Below are positions 55,620 through 64,000 of a stretch of 64,000 bases of DNA, one piece after another; the stretch's first letter is position 1, and each line of letters begins with the position of its first letter. Source of the stretch: Novilysobacter selenitireducens (GTDB taxonomy: Bacteria > Pseudomonadota > Gammaproteobacteria > Xanthomonadales > Xanthomonadaceae); contig NZ_JAINZW010000001.1 of NCBI RefSeq assembly GCF_020026895.1, forward strand, positions 620,001 through 684,000. Direction: 5' to 3'. The notes under the pieces are model-generated. The model was not told where the DNA came from and ran no database searches. It was given only the letters and a program-made list of their open reading frames with translations. A program made the position numbers and the translations under genes.

Positions 55620-58007
55620 TCATGCAGACGCTTGCGCCACCTCGTTGCTCGGCATCGCGTAGCGGTGCTCGCCGGCGCCGCTGCCGGCGGCATCCACGGC
55701 GTCAAGGAAGTCGTGGCCCCAGCGCTCGACGTCGTAGCGGGTGACGATGTCCATCAACTGGCGCTGGCGGCCGTCGGCCTCGTCGGTGGGCATCGCCAGC
55801 GCCTGCGACAGTCCGGCCATCAGGTCCGCCGGGTCGTGCGGGTTGGTCAGCACCGCGCCCTTGAGCTCGGCGGCGGCGCCGGCAAATTCCGACAGCACCA
55901 GCACGCCGGACGTCCCGGCCATGCCGTGCGCGGCGATGAACTCCTTGGCGACCAGGTTCAGGCCATCGCGCAGCGGCGTGATCCACATGACGTCGGCGGC
56001 GGCGTAGTGCGCCAACACCTGCTCGAACGGCAGGCCGCGCGCGAAGAACCGCACCGGCGACCAGCCCAGGTCGGAATAGCGGCCGTTGATGCGGCCCACC
56101 GCCTGCTCGATCTGCGTCTGCAGCTGCCGGTAGATCGTCATTTCCTTCGCCGCCGGCACGCACACCATCAGCAGCGTGACTTCACCGCGCAGCTCGGGCT
56201 GGTGTTCCAGCAGCCGCTCGAACGCCAGCAGCTTCTCCAGCGTGCCCTTGGTGTAGTCCAGCCGTTCGATCGACAGCACCAGCTTGCGGCCGGCGAATTC
56301 CTCGCGGATCTTTCGCATCCGGTCCTGCACGTCCGGCTGGGTGAGCCCATCGCGGATGCGGGCCAGATCGGTGCCGACCGGGTGCGCGCCCAAACCGATC
56401 TCCCGGTCGCCGACGCGGATGCGGGTGGTCACCGTGTCCAGGCCGACCGCGCAGCCGTAGGTCAGGAAGCGCGGTGCGCAGCTCTCGCGGTCCAGCGTTT
56501 CCACCGGCATCGCGCCGCGCACGACGTCGACGAAGTTCTCGACCTGCCTCGGGATGTGGAAGCCGACGTAGTCGCACTGCAACAGGCTGCCCAGGATCTC
56601 ACGCCGCCACGGCACCACGTTGAACACGTCGGCCGACGGGAAGTAGGTGTGGTGGAAGAAGGCGATCTTCACGTCCGGGCGCATCTCGCGCAGGTACGCC
56701 GGCACCATCCACAGGTTGTAGTCGTGCAGCCACACCGTGGCGCCCTCGGCGGCCTCGGCGGCGGTGGTCTCGGCGAACTTGCGGTTGACCTTCAGGAAGG
56801 TTTTCCAGTCCTCTTCGCGGAACCGGGCACGCTCCCAGAAGGTGTGCAGCATCGGCCAGAAGGCCTCTTTCGAGAACCGCTTGTAGAACGAGTCCACTTC
56901 CGCCTTGGACAGCTTGACGCGCGCCGCCGTCAGGTGGGGATAGCGTGCCTCGTCGACCGGCGTGCGCTCCTCGAACGCGCCCAGTTTCGGGTCGTCGATG
57001 CTCCATGCCACCCACGAGCCCTTGCGCCCGCTCCCGAAGAATCCCAGCAGGCTGGGGATGATGCCGTTGGGCGAGGTCGGGCGGCGACGCTTGCGCACGC
57101 CGTCCTCGACGTACTCCTCGTAGGGCAGGCGGTGGTAGACCATCACCAGCTCGGACTTGCCGACATCGCGCGACTTGGGCGCGCGCCGGTGCGGGTCGTC
57201 CGCGGCCAGCAGGTCGAAATGGTCGATCGCCTCGAGGATGCCGCCGCAGCCGGGTGACTTGGCGTGCAGCACGTTGGCCAACTGCTGCGTGGCACGCACC
57301 AGCGCCGGCTCCGAGCGGCCAACGGCCACGCCCTGGAAGCCGGCGGTGAACATCGACAGGTCGTTGAGCGTGTCGCCGGCCACCAGCACGCAGCCATGCG
57401 GGACGTCGAGGTGCTCAGCCAGTGCCGCCAGCGTGCGGCCCTTGTCGGTGTCCGGCGGCAGGATGTCGAGGTAGCGGTCGGCCGAGTACAGGACCGAACA
57501 CTTGAGCGCACGCGCGGCGGACTCGACCTCGCTGCGGATCTCGTCCAGTGCCCGGGGCTCGCAGAAGTACGAGCAGCGCCGCTCCTGCGGCACGTCCTGC
57601 CGCACCAGTCCGGGGAACCCGCCGATGGCGTCGGCCACGGCGTGCTCGCCCGGCCAGCGGGCGTCGATCTCCGCCTGCAGTGGTTGCACGGGCTGCAGCG
57701 TCAGTCCGTCGACCACGGTCGCGCCGACATCGCAGATGACGAAGTCCGGGCGCGGCAGGATCGGGTCCGACAGCAGCGGCATGACGTGCTCCAGCCCGCG
57801 CCCGGTGACGAACACCAGGCTGATCTCGGGGTGGCGGTCGACCAGCCGGTAGAGCTTCTGCCGGTGCTCGGCGTCACCGGCCAGGAACGTGCCGTCCAGG
57901 TCGGTGGCGAGCATCAATCGCGGCGCGGCGTGGGTGCCGGCGCGCGCCGTGTCGGGCGAAGCAGGGGAGGGGGTGCGGGGTGCGGTGCGGGTGGAAGTCA
58001 ACGGCAT
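55620..58007 (-). CDS. bifunctional glucosylglycerol-phosphate phosphatase/synthase (GgpPS)
   Basis: The product is 795 residues. Residues ~30-270 are a HAD-IIB phosphatase (DLDGTFLAGD, VTGRGLEHV, DKGRTLAALAEHL, VAGDTLNDLSMF). Residues ~285-775 are a GT20 synthase whose N-terminal part (VYHRLPYEE, SPNGIIPSLLGFF, SWVAW) follows the glucosylglycerol-phosphate synthase pattern of cyanobacteria rather than OtsA; LHDYNLWMVP, SIERLDYTKG and LRDGLNLVAKEF follow. It would make glucosylglycerol from ADP-glucose and glycerol-3-phosphate. A fused GgpP-GgpS is known from Stenotrophomonas and Pseudomonas. An AAAGG site precedes ATG 58007, 5 bp after the transporter gene. Confidence 0.86.
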   Translation of the reverse strand: MPLTSTRTAPRTPSPASPDTARAGTHAAPRLMLATDLDGTFLAGDAEHRQKLYRLVDRHPEISLVFVTGRGLEHVMPLLSDPILPRPDFVICDVGATVVDGLTLQPVQPLQAEIDARWPGEHAVADAIGGFPGLVRQDVPQERRCSYFCEPRALDEIRSEVESAARALKCSVLYSADRYLDILPPDTDKGRTLAALAEHLDVPHGCVLVAGDTLNDLSMFTAGFQGVAVGRSEPALVRATQQLANVLHAKSPGCGGILEAIDHFDLLAADDPHRRAPKSRDVGKSELVMVYHRLPYEEYVEDGVRKRRRPTSPNGIIPSLLGFFGSGRKGSWVAWSIDDPKLGAFEERTPVDEARYPHLTAARVKLSKAEVDSFYKRFSKEAFWPMLHTFWERARFREEDWKTFLKVNRKFAETTAAEAAEGATVWLHDYNLWMVPAYLREMRPDVKIAFFHHTYFPSADVFNVVPWRREILGSLLQCDYVGFHIPRQVENFVDVVRGAMPVETLDRESCAPRFLTYGCAVGLDTVTTRIRVGDREIGLGAHPVGTDLARIRDGLTQPDVQDRMRKIREEFAGRKLVLSIERLDYTKGTLEKLLAFERLLEHQPELRGEVTLLMVCVPAAKEMTIYRQLQTQIEQAVGRINGRYSDLGWSPVRFFARGLPFEQVLAHYAAADVMWITPLRDGLNLVAKEFIAAHGMAGTSGVLVLSEFAGAAAELKGAVLTNPHDPADLMAGLSQALAMPTDEADGRQRQLMDIVTRYDVERWGHDFLDAVDAAGSGAGEHRYAMPSNEVAQASA

Positions 58008-58012
58008 GCCTT

Positions 58013-59296
58013 TCAGTTCGAATGGGGGTTCGGGGTCGGATCCTCGGGGTGTGAGGGAAGCGGTTCGGGGTGGTCGGATTCGGTTTCCGGCAGCAGCTCG
58101 AGCGCGGCCGGGGTCGTGCGCAACATGGCGTGGAACTGGGCCGGGTGCGCCAGCGTGCGACGGCGCAACAGCCGGCGACCGGCGGCGACAGCGGCCAGCA
58201 CGGCCAGCGTCGCGGCGAAGAACGTCGGCAGCGCGACCGGGCCGAAGCGGCCCATCGCGGCGCCGGCCAGCGCCGGGCCCAGCGCCGAGCCCACGCCGTT
58301 GACCAGCAGCAGGCTGCTGCAGCCGGCCAGCAGGTGCTCGGCGGGCAGGTGGTCCAGCAGGTGCGCCACGCAGATCGGGTACAGGGCGAACGAAAGCCCG
58401 CCGAACGCGAAGAACAGCGTGAACAGCAGGCCCCGGTCCTGCGCGCCGGTGGCCGCCATCGCGGTCGCCACGACCGCGGCCGCCAGGCTCACCATCGCCA
58501 GCGTCGTGCGCCGGTCGCTGCCGTCGGAGAGGTGGCCGATCGGCCACTGCAGCAGGGCGCCACCGACGATGGTCGCGCTCATCAGCGCGGCGATGCCGGG
58601 CGTGTCCAGTCCGATCCGGGTCGCGTAGACAGCGCCCAGGCCCCAGAACCCGCCCATGGCCAGCCCCGCGAGGAACGAGCCGGCCGTCGCCGCCGGCGCG
58701 GTGCGGTACATCGCCGCCAGGGCCAGCCGCGGACTGGGCGGCAGTTCGGGTTGGACCATGCGGCTGGCCGTCACCGGCAGCGCGGCCAGGCAGATGAGGA
58801 TGGCCACCAGGCTGAACAGCACGAAGCCCGTCGGTGACGCCAGGCCCAGCAGCCATTGGCCGCCGGCCAGCGCCAGCAGGTTGATCGCCATGTAGACGGC
58901 AAATACCCGGCTGCGCTCGGCGGGCGCGGCCTGGGCGTTGAGCCAGCTCTCGATGACCGTGTACAGGCCGACCAGCGCCGCGCCGGTCAGCACCCGCAGG
59001 CCGCCCCAGGCCCACGGGTCGACGAGGATGGGATGCAGCAGCACCGCGCTGGCGCACAGCGCGGCGTAGAAGGCGAAGGCGCGGATATGGCCGATGCGCT
59101 GGATCAGCCGGGGAGCGGCGTAGGTGCCGAGGAAGAAACCGACGAAGTAGCCCGACATGATCAGGCCGAGCGTCTGGTCGCTGAAACCGGCTTCCCGGCC
59201 CCGCACGGCCAGCAGCGTGCCCAGCAATCCACTCCCCGCCAGCAGCAGGGCCACGCCCGCCAACAGGGCGGCCAGGGGTCGGACAGCTGAGATCAT
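58013..59296 (-). CDS. MFS transporter, YcaD-like
   Basis: The product is 427 residues with 12 membrane helices. GLIMSGYFVGFFLGTYAAPRLIQRIGHIRAFAF and GALLQWPIGHLSDGSDRRTTL are the MFS motif-A regions, and the overall pattern fits the YcaD family. A ycaD-like gene accompanies ggpS in Stenotrophomonas rhizophila, where a role in osmolyte transport was proposed. A hydrophilic Pro/His-rich tail of ~45 residues ends the protein. ATG 59296 follows GCAGGAGCG closely; ATG 59332 would add 12 residues and is an alternative. It is the first gene of the pair with GgpPS. Confidence 0.83.
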   Translation of the reverse strand: MISAVRPLAALLAGVALLLAGSGLLGTLLAVRGREAGFSDQTLGLIMSGYFVGFFLGTYAAPRLIQRIGHIRAFAFYAALCASAVLLHPILVDPWAWGGLRVLTGAALVGLYTVIESWLNAQAAPAERSRVFAVYMAINLLALAGGQWLLGLASPTGFVLFSLVAILICLAALPVTASRMVQPELPPSPRLALAAMYRTAPAATAGSFLAGLAMGGFWGLGAVYATRIGLDTPGIAALMSATIVGGALLQWPIGHLSDGSDRRTTLAMVSLAAAVVATAMAATGAQDRGLLFTLFFAFGGLSFALYPICVAHLLDHLPAEHLLAGCSSLLLVNGVGSALGPALAGAAMGRFGPVALPTFFAATLAVLAAVAAGRRLLRRRTLAHPAQFHAMLRTTPAALELLPETESDHPEPLPSHPEDPTPNPHSN

Positions 59297-59385
59297 CGCT
59301 CCTGCGGGTGGCCTCGTGAACCAGCCGCGCATTCTAACATGTTGATAGATCAGGGGAAAATCGAGGTGCCCTGCGGCTCGGTCCC

Positions 59386-59513
59386 AGGGTGGGTGGAGCG
59401 AAGCGATACCCGCCATGACGTCTCCCGCTCACGGCGACGCCCGTCCGGCTTCGCCGGGCCCGTAGCAACGCCGCGAACGTCAAGATGGATCCCGGCTTTC
59501 GCCGGGATGACGG
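59386..59513. repeat. intergenic palindromes of two families
   Basis: A GGGTGGAGCGAAGCGATACC element (about 59390-59410) and a TGGATCCCGGCTTTCGCCGG palindrome followed by GATGACGG (59486-59513) lie between the YcaD-like gene start and the SIMPL gene stop. The second is related to 30231-30257. No gene is seen. Confidence 0.7.
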
Positions 59514-59589
59514 TGTCGGGGGATTCCGGGCGGTTGGGGTCGAAGGCAGATGCCCTGCACTTCGATCGCCCGGGAGAGGTATGAAGCAC

Positions 59590-60318
59590 TCAATCCCGCA
59601 GGAAGTACTCCACCGTCGTCACCACCCGCACCGTCTTGACCTGCGGGCTGCCCTGGTCGCGGTCGGTGATCGACACCACGCCCTGGTTGGCGTTGCGGAT
59701 CCCGCCCAGGCGCGCGCCGGAGTCCTTGGCGAATTGCTCGGCCGAGGTGCGCGCGGCGCTGGTGGCCTCGGCAATCAGTCCGGGCTTGATCGCATTGAGC
59801 TGGGTGTAGTCGAACTGCGGCTGGCTGCCCTCGCCGATCATCACGCCGCGCGCGACCAGTTCGCCGCTGCGGCGCAGGGCGGCCAGCGCCTCGTCGACGC
59901 GGCCGGTGCGCAAGGTGACGGTGGTCGAGTAGCGGTAGCGCTCGGGCGGGCGCTGGTCGCCGTAGGCGTAGGCGAAGCGGTCCTCCAGGCGCGGCGGCGA
60001 CACGACGATCTCGTCGCCCTTGAAGCCGGCCTGTTCGAAGAAGCCGCGGATCGTCTGCGTGTTCGTGTCCAGCGCCTGCTGGACCTGCGTCAGGTCGTTG
60101 CCGCCGACGGTGTGCGGCAGCGGCCACACCACCAGGTCGGCGGCCACCTCGCGCTCGGCCGAGCCTTTCACCACCACGAACCGGTCGCCGGTGCGCAACC
60201 GCTCCATGCCCTGGGCCGCGAACCAGCCCGCCAGCGCCAGGCCGACGGCGACCAGCGCGCCGGCGATCATCAGGCCCAGTGGCGAGCGGGCGCGGTCGTA
60301 ACGGTGCGATTCGGTCAT
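59590..60318 (-). CDS. SIMPL-domain (DUF541) periplasmic protein
   Basis: The product is 242 residues with one membrane anchor (about 14-36) and a SIMPL/DUF541 domain (about 45-240: VKGSAEREVAADLVVWPL, STTVTLRTGRVDEALAAL, ATSAARTSAEQFAKDSGARLGGI). Members such as YggE are periplasmic or outer-membrane-facing and linked to oxidative-stress phenotypes, but have no firm biochemical role. ATG 60318 gives a normal short cytoplasmic head. Confidence 0.83.
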   Translation of the reverse strand: MTESHRYDRARSPLGLMIAGALVAVGLALAGWFAAQGMERLRTGDRFVVVKGSAEREVAADLVVWPLPHTVGGNDLTQVQQALDTNTQTIRGFFEQAGFKGDEIVVSPPRLEDRFAYAYGDQRPPERYRYSTTVTLRTGRVDEALAALRRSGELVARGVMIGEGSQPQFDYTQLNAIKPGLIAEATSAARTSAEQFAKDSGARLGGIRNANQGVVSITDRDQGSPQVKTVRVVTTVEYFLRD

Positions 60319-60428
60319 GGCGGCGGTCCGGCGTGGGCGGTCGGGCGAGGATAACGCCGCCCCGCGCCTTGAAAGGCCGCCCGCCGCCCCCACCCGTGGG
60401 CCACCCGTCAGGTTTCGAAACCCGCCCC

Positions 60429-60770
60429 ATGCCGATCTATGCCTTCGAGTGCGCCGCGTGCGGCCACACCTTCGACCGCCTGCAGAAGCTGTCCGACGCC
60501 GATCCCACCCAGTGCCCGGAGTGCGCCGAGCCGCAGGTGCGCCGCCAGCTGACCGCGCCGCAGTTCCGCCTGGCCGGCGGTGGCTGGTACGAGACCGACT
60601 TCAAGAAGGATGGCGACAAGAAGCGCAACCTGGCCGGCGATGCCGGGGGCGACAAGGCGAAGTCGGGCGGCGAGTCGACGGCGACCGCGGCCAAGGCGGA
60701 TGCCAAGCCGGGCAAGGCGGCGGAGGCCAAGCCTGCTGCGCCGGCGAAACCGGCGACGCCGTCCAGCTGA
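60429..60770 (+). CDS. FmdB-family zinc-ribbon protein
   Basis: The product is 113 residues. The N-terminal zinc ribbon has CxxC pairs at Cys8/Cys11 and Cys29/Cys32 (CAAC, CPEC) in the MPIYAFEC context typical of the FmdB regulatory family. The remainder is a low-complexity Lys/Ala/Pro tail from about residue 58. In xanthomonads and pseudomonads it lies upstream of aspS, commonly with a DUF502 gene; here no DUF502 gene is present. The function is unknown beyond predicted zinc binding. Confidence 0.85.
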   Translation: MPIYAFECAACGHTFDRLQKLSDADPTQCPECAEPQVRRQLTAPQFRLAGGGWYETDFKKDGDKKRNLAGDAGGDKAKSGGESTATAAKADAKPGKAAEAKPAAPAKPATPSS

Positions 60771-60780
60771 TCGGCCTTCC

Positions 60781-60941
60781 GTAGGAGCGGCTTCAGCCGC
60801 GATCCGCGCGTTCAATCATGGACGTTGTAGGAGCGACGTAAGTCGCGACCGGCGTCCCATCCCGGTTTGCGCGGTCGCGACTTACGTCGCTCCTGCATGT
60901 GGACCTTGGGAGTGCGGATCGCGGCTGAAGCCGCTCCTACA
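60781..60941. repeat. REP cluster 7 (A-B-B'-A')
   Basis: Palindromes: A 60781-60803, B 60826-60850, reverse B' 60873-60897, reverse A' 60918-60941. It lies in the convergent gap between the FmdB and DUF3011 genes and ends 4 bp from the latter's stop. Confidence 0.9.
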
Positions 60942-60945
60942 ACAG

Positions 60946-61419
60946 CTAGAGGGAGGCGGTGGCGCGGCTGGCCGTCGCCGCGGCGCTGACGAACACCGCG
61001 CTGCAGCCGCGGTCGACCCAGACCACGCCGTTGCGGTGGCCCCAGTTGCCGCCTTCCACGCACATCACCTCCGATACCTCGTGGGACAGCCGGGCGGCGC
61101 CACGGAAGGGAAGCGTGCATTCGCGGTAGCCCAGACCCGGGCTGTCGCAGCGGACCTGGGCCGATTCGGCGGCGGGGTCCAATGCGGCATCGGATGCGTC
61201 GGCGCCGGGTGGCGCGACGATGGTCAGGCCGACCCGCATCGTGCCGCGCGACGCGCCCGCCAGCATCGGCCCGGCGTGGCGCAGCAGTCCCGGCGCCGAG
61301 GCGGCGGGCAGATCCGAGCCCACCGCCCGGGGTGCATCGACCCGGGCGCCGGCCAGCAACGGGACGGCACACAACGCCAGCGTCAGCATCCCGGAGCGGA
61401 GCGTGCGTGCGGTCGTCAT
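60946..61419 (-). CDS. secreted DUF3011-like protein
   Basis: The product is 157 residues. The first ~25 residues form a signal peptide ([19 protein letters not shown]). The C-terminal half has the DUF3011 pattern: [28 protein letters not shown] and [12 protein letters not shown], with four Cys likely in two disulfides. Such proteins are periplasmic or exported, of unknown function, and common in xanthomonads. It lies between fmdB and aspS on the opposite strand, where it interrupts the usual fmdB-aspS neighbourhood. Confidence 0.72.
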   Translation of the reverse strand: MTTARTLRSGMLTLALCAVPLLAGARVDAPRAVGSDLPAASAPGLLRHAGPMLAGASRGTMRVGLTIVAPPGADASDAALDPAAESAQVRCDSPGLGYRECTLPFRGAARLSHEVSEVMCVEGGNWGHRNGVVWVDRGCSAVFVSAAATASRATASL

Positions 61420-61768
61420 GGGCCTTCTCCCTGGTGCCGGCCCGCCGTCGGGGGCGTGCCGTGCTGCTGGTCCGGAACTTGCCTTTCACTTTCCTCAGCG
61501 ACTGCCCCCGGGATTTCTTGAGGGCGGCGGCCATGGGCGTTTCCGAAACCGCAACGGGCGTCTCACTTCGTGTGCGACACGGTCTGCAGGCCGGGGGCCG
61601 GTCTCCAGCGCCCGTGGCCGCACGCTTGGGCGACGCGGGATCGACCCCGGCCCGCCGCACGGCCGGCAACGAGCCGCTAAAATGGCGCGTCGTGTTGCGC
61701 GCCCGCCTGCCTGGCGCGTGTTCATCGGCACGCCCGGCACCGCCGGGGTGCCGTCATCCGGAGCCCCC
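61420..61768. other. 349-bp divergent intergenic region upstream of aspS
   Basis: No gene is seen. A TAAAAT -10-like box lies at 61678-61683 without a convincing -35. A long GC-rich hairpin (61726-61753: CGGCAC/GTGCCG enclosing CCCGGC/GCCGGG, one bulged G) sits 15 bp before the aspS ATG and would lie in the mRNA leader; it lacks a T-tract, so it is not an obvious terminator. Confidence 0.5.
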
Positions 61769-63541
61769 ATGCGTACCCATTTCTGTGGCCTCGTCGACGA
61801 GCGCCTGATCGGCCAGACCGTGACCCTCTGCGGCTGGGCCGACGTCGCCCGCAACCTCGGCGGCCTGTGCTTCATCGACCTGCGTGACCACGAGGGCATC
61901 GTCCAGGTCGTGGCCGAGCCGTCCGACGTCGACGGCAATGCCGCGGTGATCGCGGCCGCCGCCCAAGTCGGCTACGAGGACTGCCTGCGCATCACCGGCA
62001 CCGTGCGCAAGCGCGAGTCGGTCAACAACAAGATCCGCACCGGCCAGGTGGAAGTGGTGGCCACGGCCATCGAGGTGCTCAACAAGGCCGAGCCGCTGCC
62101 GTTCCACGCCCACGAGAACCCGGGCGAGGACATCCGCCTGAAGTATCGGTATCTCGACCTGCGCACGCCTGGGATGCAGCGCAAGATGCGCACCCGCACG
62201 AAGCTGGTGCAGGCGCTGCGCCGCTGGCTGGACGCGCGCGGTTTCCAGGACATCGAAACGCCGATCCTGACCAAGGCCACGCCCGAGGGCGCGCGTGACT
62301 TCCTGGTGCCGGCACGCATGCACCCGGGCGAGTTCTACGCGCTGCCGCAGAGCCCGCAGTTGTTCAAGCAGATCCTGATGATGGCGGGCTTCGACCGCTA
62401 CTACCAGATCGCGCGCTGCTTCCGCGACGAGGCGCTGCGCGCCGATCGCCAGCTGGAGTTCACCCAGCTCGACATGGAGTTCGCGTGGGTGTCCGAGCGC
62501 GACGTGCAGGACACCGTCGAGCAGATGATCCGCGAGGTGTTCGTCGAGGTGATGGACGTGGAGCTCGGTGAGTTCCCGCGCATGACGTACGCCGAGGCGA
62601 TGCGTCGCTATGGCTCGGACAAGCCCGACCTGCGCATCGACCTGGAGCTGACCGACATCGCCGAACTGGTGAAGGGCTGCGAGTTCAAGGTGTTCACCGA
62701 CTGGGCCAATGCCGAAGGCGGGCGCGTGGTCGCGCTGCGCGCACCGGGCGCGGCGTCGCTGTCGCGCAAGCAGATCGACGACGTGGCCGCGCATGCCGCC
62801 AAGCACGGCGCCAAGGGCCTGGCGTGGATGAAGGTCGAGACGGCCGGGCAGGGCGCGAGCGGGGTGAACTCGCCGATCGCCAAGTTCCTGGACGACGCCA
62901 CGGTCGATGCCATCGTGGCGGCCGCGGGCGCGCAGGCCGGCGACCTGCTGCTGTTCGGCGCCGGCCCATACAACACCGCGTCGGACTTCATGGGCGCGGT
63001 GCGCCTGAAGCTCGGCCGCGACCTCGGCCTGGTCGGCGAGGGCTGGAAGCCACTGTGGGTCACCGACTTCCCGATGTTCGAGTGGGACGAGGAGGCGCAG
63101 CGCTACGTCGCATTGCACCACCCCTTCACCGCGCCGGCGGTGGACGATGTCGCCGACCTGCGTGCCAACGCCCGCACCGCGGTCAGCCGTGGCTACGACA
63201 TGGTGCTCAACGGCAACGAGATCGGCGGCGGTTCGATCCGCATCCACCGCCCGCAGATGCAGGCGGCGGTGTTCGACTTGCTGGGCATCGGCGCTGAGGA
63301 GCAGCAGGCCAAGTTCGGCTTCCTGCTGGACGCATTGAAGTACGGCGCGCCGCCGCACGGCGGCATCGCCTTCGGCATCGACCGCATCGCCGCGCTGATG
63401 GCCGGCACCGAGTCGATCCGCGACGTCATCGCTTTCCCCAAGACCACCGGCGCGCAGTGCCTGATGACCGACGCGCCGTCGCCCATCGACGCCGCGCAGC
63501 TGGCCGAAGTGCACGTGGCGGTGCGGCCCAAGGCGAGCTGA
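61769..63541 (+). CDS. aspS: aspartyl-tRNA synthetase AspS
   Basis: AspRS charges tRNA-Asp. The product is 590 residues: N-terminal OB anticodon-binding domain (1-105), class II core with motif 2 [21 protein letters not shown], the bacterial GAD insertion (about 290-410) and motif 3 [14 protein letters not shown]. Residue 30 is Leu (ARNLGG), as in the discriminating E. coli enzyme; nondiscriminating bacterial AspRS usually has His at that place, so a discriminating enzyme is inferred. ATG 61769 gives MRTHFCGLV, the family N-terminus. Confidence 0.97.
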   Translation: MRTHFCGLVDERLIGQTVTLCGWADVARNLGGLCFIDLRDHEGIVQVVAEPSDVDGNAAVIAAAAQVGYEDCLRITGTVRKRESVNNKIRTGQVEVVATAIEVLNKAEPLPFHAHENPGEDIRLKYRYLDLRTPGMQRKMRTRTKLVQALRRWLDARGFQDIETPILTKATPEGARDFLVPARMHPGEFYALPQSPQLFKQILMMAGFDRYYQIARCFRDEALRADRQLEFTQLDMEFAWVSERDVQDTVEQMIREVFVEVMDVELGEFPRMTYAEAMRRYGSDKPDLRIDLELTDIAELVKGCEFKVFTDWANAEGGRVVALRAPGAASLSRKQIDDVAAHAAKHGAKGLAWMKVETAGQGASGVNSPIAKFLDDATVDAIVAAAGAQAGDLLLFGAGPYNTASDFMGAVRLKLGRDLGLVGEGWKPLWVTDFPMFEWDEEAQRYVALHHPFTAPAVDDVADLRANARTAVSRGYDMVLNGNEIGGGSIRIHRPQMQAAVFDLLGIGAEEQQAKFGFLLDALKYGAPPHGGIAFGIDRIAALMAGTESIRDVIAFPKTTGAQCLMTDAPSPIDAAQLAEVHVAVRPKAS

Positions 63542-63549
63542 CCTGCATT

Positions 63550-63716
63550 TGTAGGAGCGGCTTCAGCCGCGATCGCATCCTCGACTCCGTTGTAGGAGCG
63601 ACGTAAGTCGCGACCGCAACACCCCGATCGCCTGCGCCGGTCGGGACTCATGTCGCTCCTACAGGTGGGGCATTCGCTGGAGATGGAGATCGATCGCGGC
63701 TGAAGCCGCTCCTACG
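63550..63716. repeat. REP cluster 8 (A-B-B'-A')
   Basis: Palindromes: A 63550-63573, B 63591-63615, reverse B' 63639-63663 (one mismatch in the stem), reverse A' 63693-63716. It lies between the aspS stop and the start of the GNAT gene. Confidence 0.9.
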
Positions 63717-63750
63717 CCCGGAGAAAGTCCCCTTGGGGGACAATTGCCTG

Positions 63751-64000
63751 ATGATCGAACAGCTGCCCCTCGCCATCCGCCGCGCCGGCCCCGACGACGC
63801 GGCCGTGCTGTCACAGCTTGCCGCGCGCACCTTCACCGAAACCTTCGGCCACCTGTACCCGCGCGAGGACCTCCGGGCCTTCCTCGACGAGGCCTATGCC
63901 GTCGGGCGGCAGGCGACGATCCTGTCTCATCCCGATTACGCGGTCTGGCTGCTGGAGGACGACGGCGTGGCGGTCGGCCACGTCGCCGCGGGCCCGTGCG
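63751..64000 (+). CDS. GNAT-family N-acetyltransferase (3' partial)
   Basis: The frame is open from ATG 63751 to the window end, giving 83 residues (MIEQLPLAIRRAGPDDAAVL...). The segment AIRRAGPDDAAVLSQLAARTFTETFGHLYP and the strand WLLEDDGVAVGHVAAG fit the start of a GNAT acetyltransferase fold; the acetyl-CoA loop lies beyond the window. The substrate cannot be inferred. Confidence 0.72.
   Translation, partial: MIEQLPLAIRRAGPDDAAVLSQLAARTFTETFGHLYPREDLRAFLDEAYAVGRQATILSHPDYAVWLLEDDGVAVGHVAAGPC

Noticed and set aside
55620-59057. 1145-codon frame containing GgpPS
   Set aside because: The part above 58007 is out of phase with the transporter gene; a ribosome site and family N-terminus support the start at 58007.
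60771-61768. Expected DUF502 gene between fmdB and aspS
   Set aside because: I looked for it because it is common in relatives; only a REP cluster, a DUF3011 gene on the other strand and an intergenic region are present.

Overview
The window looks like a chromosomal segment of a high-GC gammaproteobacterium of the Xanthomonadaceae/Lysobacteraceae (Lysobacter, Luteimonas, Stenotrophomonas type). This is inferred from four things: a division/cell-wall (dcw) cluster without murD, the coaE-pilD-pilC-pilB type IV pilus layout, a phosphatase/synthase fusion for glucosylglycerol next to a YcaD-like transporter, and dense TAGGAGCGGCTTCAGCCGCG-type intergenic palindromes. No database search was possible; all family calls come from reading motifs, lengths and gene context.

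Layout. Positions 1-13.2 kb hold the dcw cluster on the + strand (murE partial, murF, mraY, ftsW, murG, murC, ddl, ftsQ, ftsA, ftsZ, then lpxC), mostly coupled by ATGA stop/start overlaps and closed by a strong terminator after ftsZ. From 13.4 to 19.2 kb come a DciA-like gene (-), an M23 peptidase, secA flanked by large imperfect palindromes, and a Nudix-ThiE fusion. From 19.4 to 33.7 kb lies the type IV pilus region on the - strand (coaE, pilD, pilC, pilB ... two pilins, pilR, pilS). It is interrupted at 24.3-28.8 kb by what looks like a glycosylation cassette: a lipid-linked-sugar type GT2, a methyltransferase and a flippase-like membrane protein on +, and a GT-C/TPR membrane enzyme on - that directly follows the second pilin. 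The main pilin has a good sigma-54 promoter, matching PilS/PilR.

From 34 to 41.7 kb are housekeeping genes: sucCD, nadE, bamD, rluD, pgeF and gloA. From 41.7 to 59.3 kb genes for stress and compatible solutes dominate: otsB-GH15-otsA (trehalose), clpB, two CPA2-type cation/proton antiporters around an ABC-F ATPase, a sodium/solute symporter, and a YcaD-GgpPS pair for glucosylglycerol. The end holds a SIMPL-domain protein, an FmdB zinc ribbon, a DUF3011 secreted protein, aspS and the start of a GNAT acetyltransferase.

The most unusual content is repeat biology. Eight intergenic loci carry two palindrome types, A and B; six of them show the full nested order A-B-B'-A'. Other palindromic families sit around secA, between sucC and sucD, in the trehalose operon and beside pilR. 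Two repeat copies lie in frame inside protein genes (pgeF and the ABC-F gene), each adding about 40 residues without breaking the reading frame. No tRNA, rRNA, CRISPR array, transposase or integrase gene was recognised.
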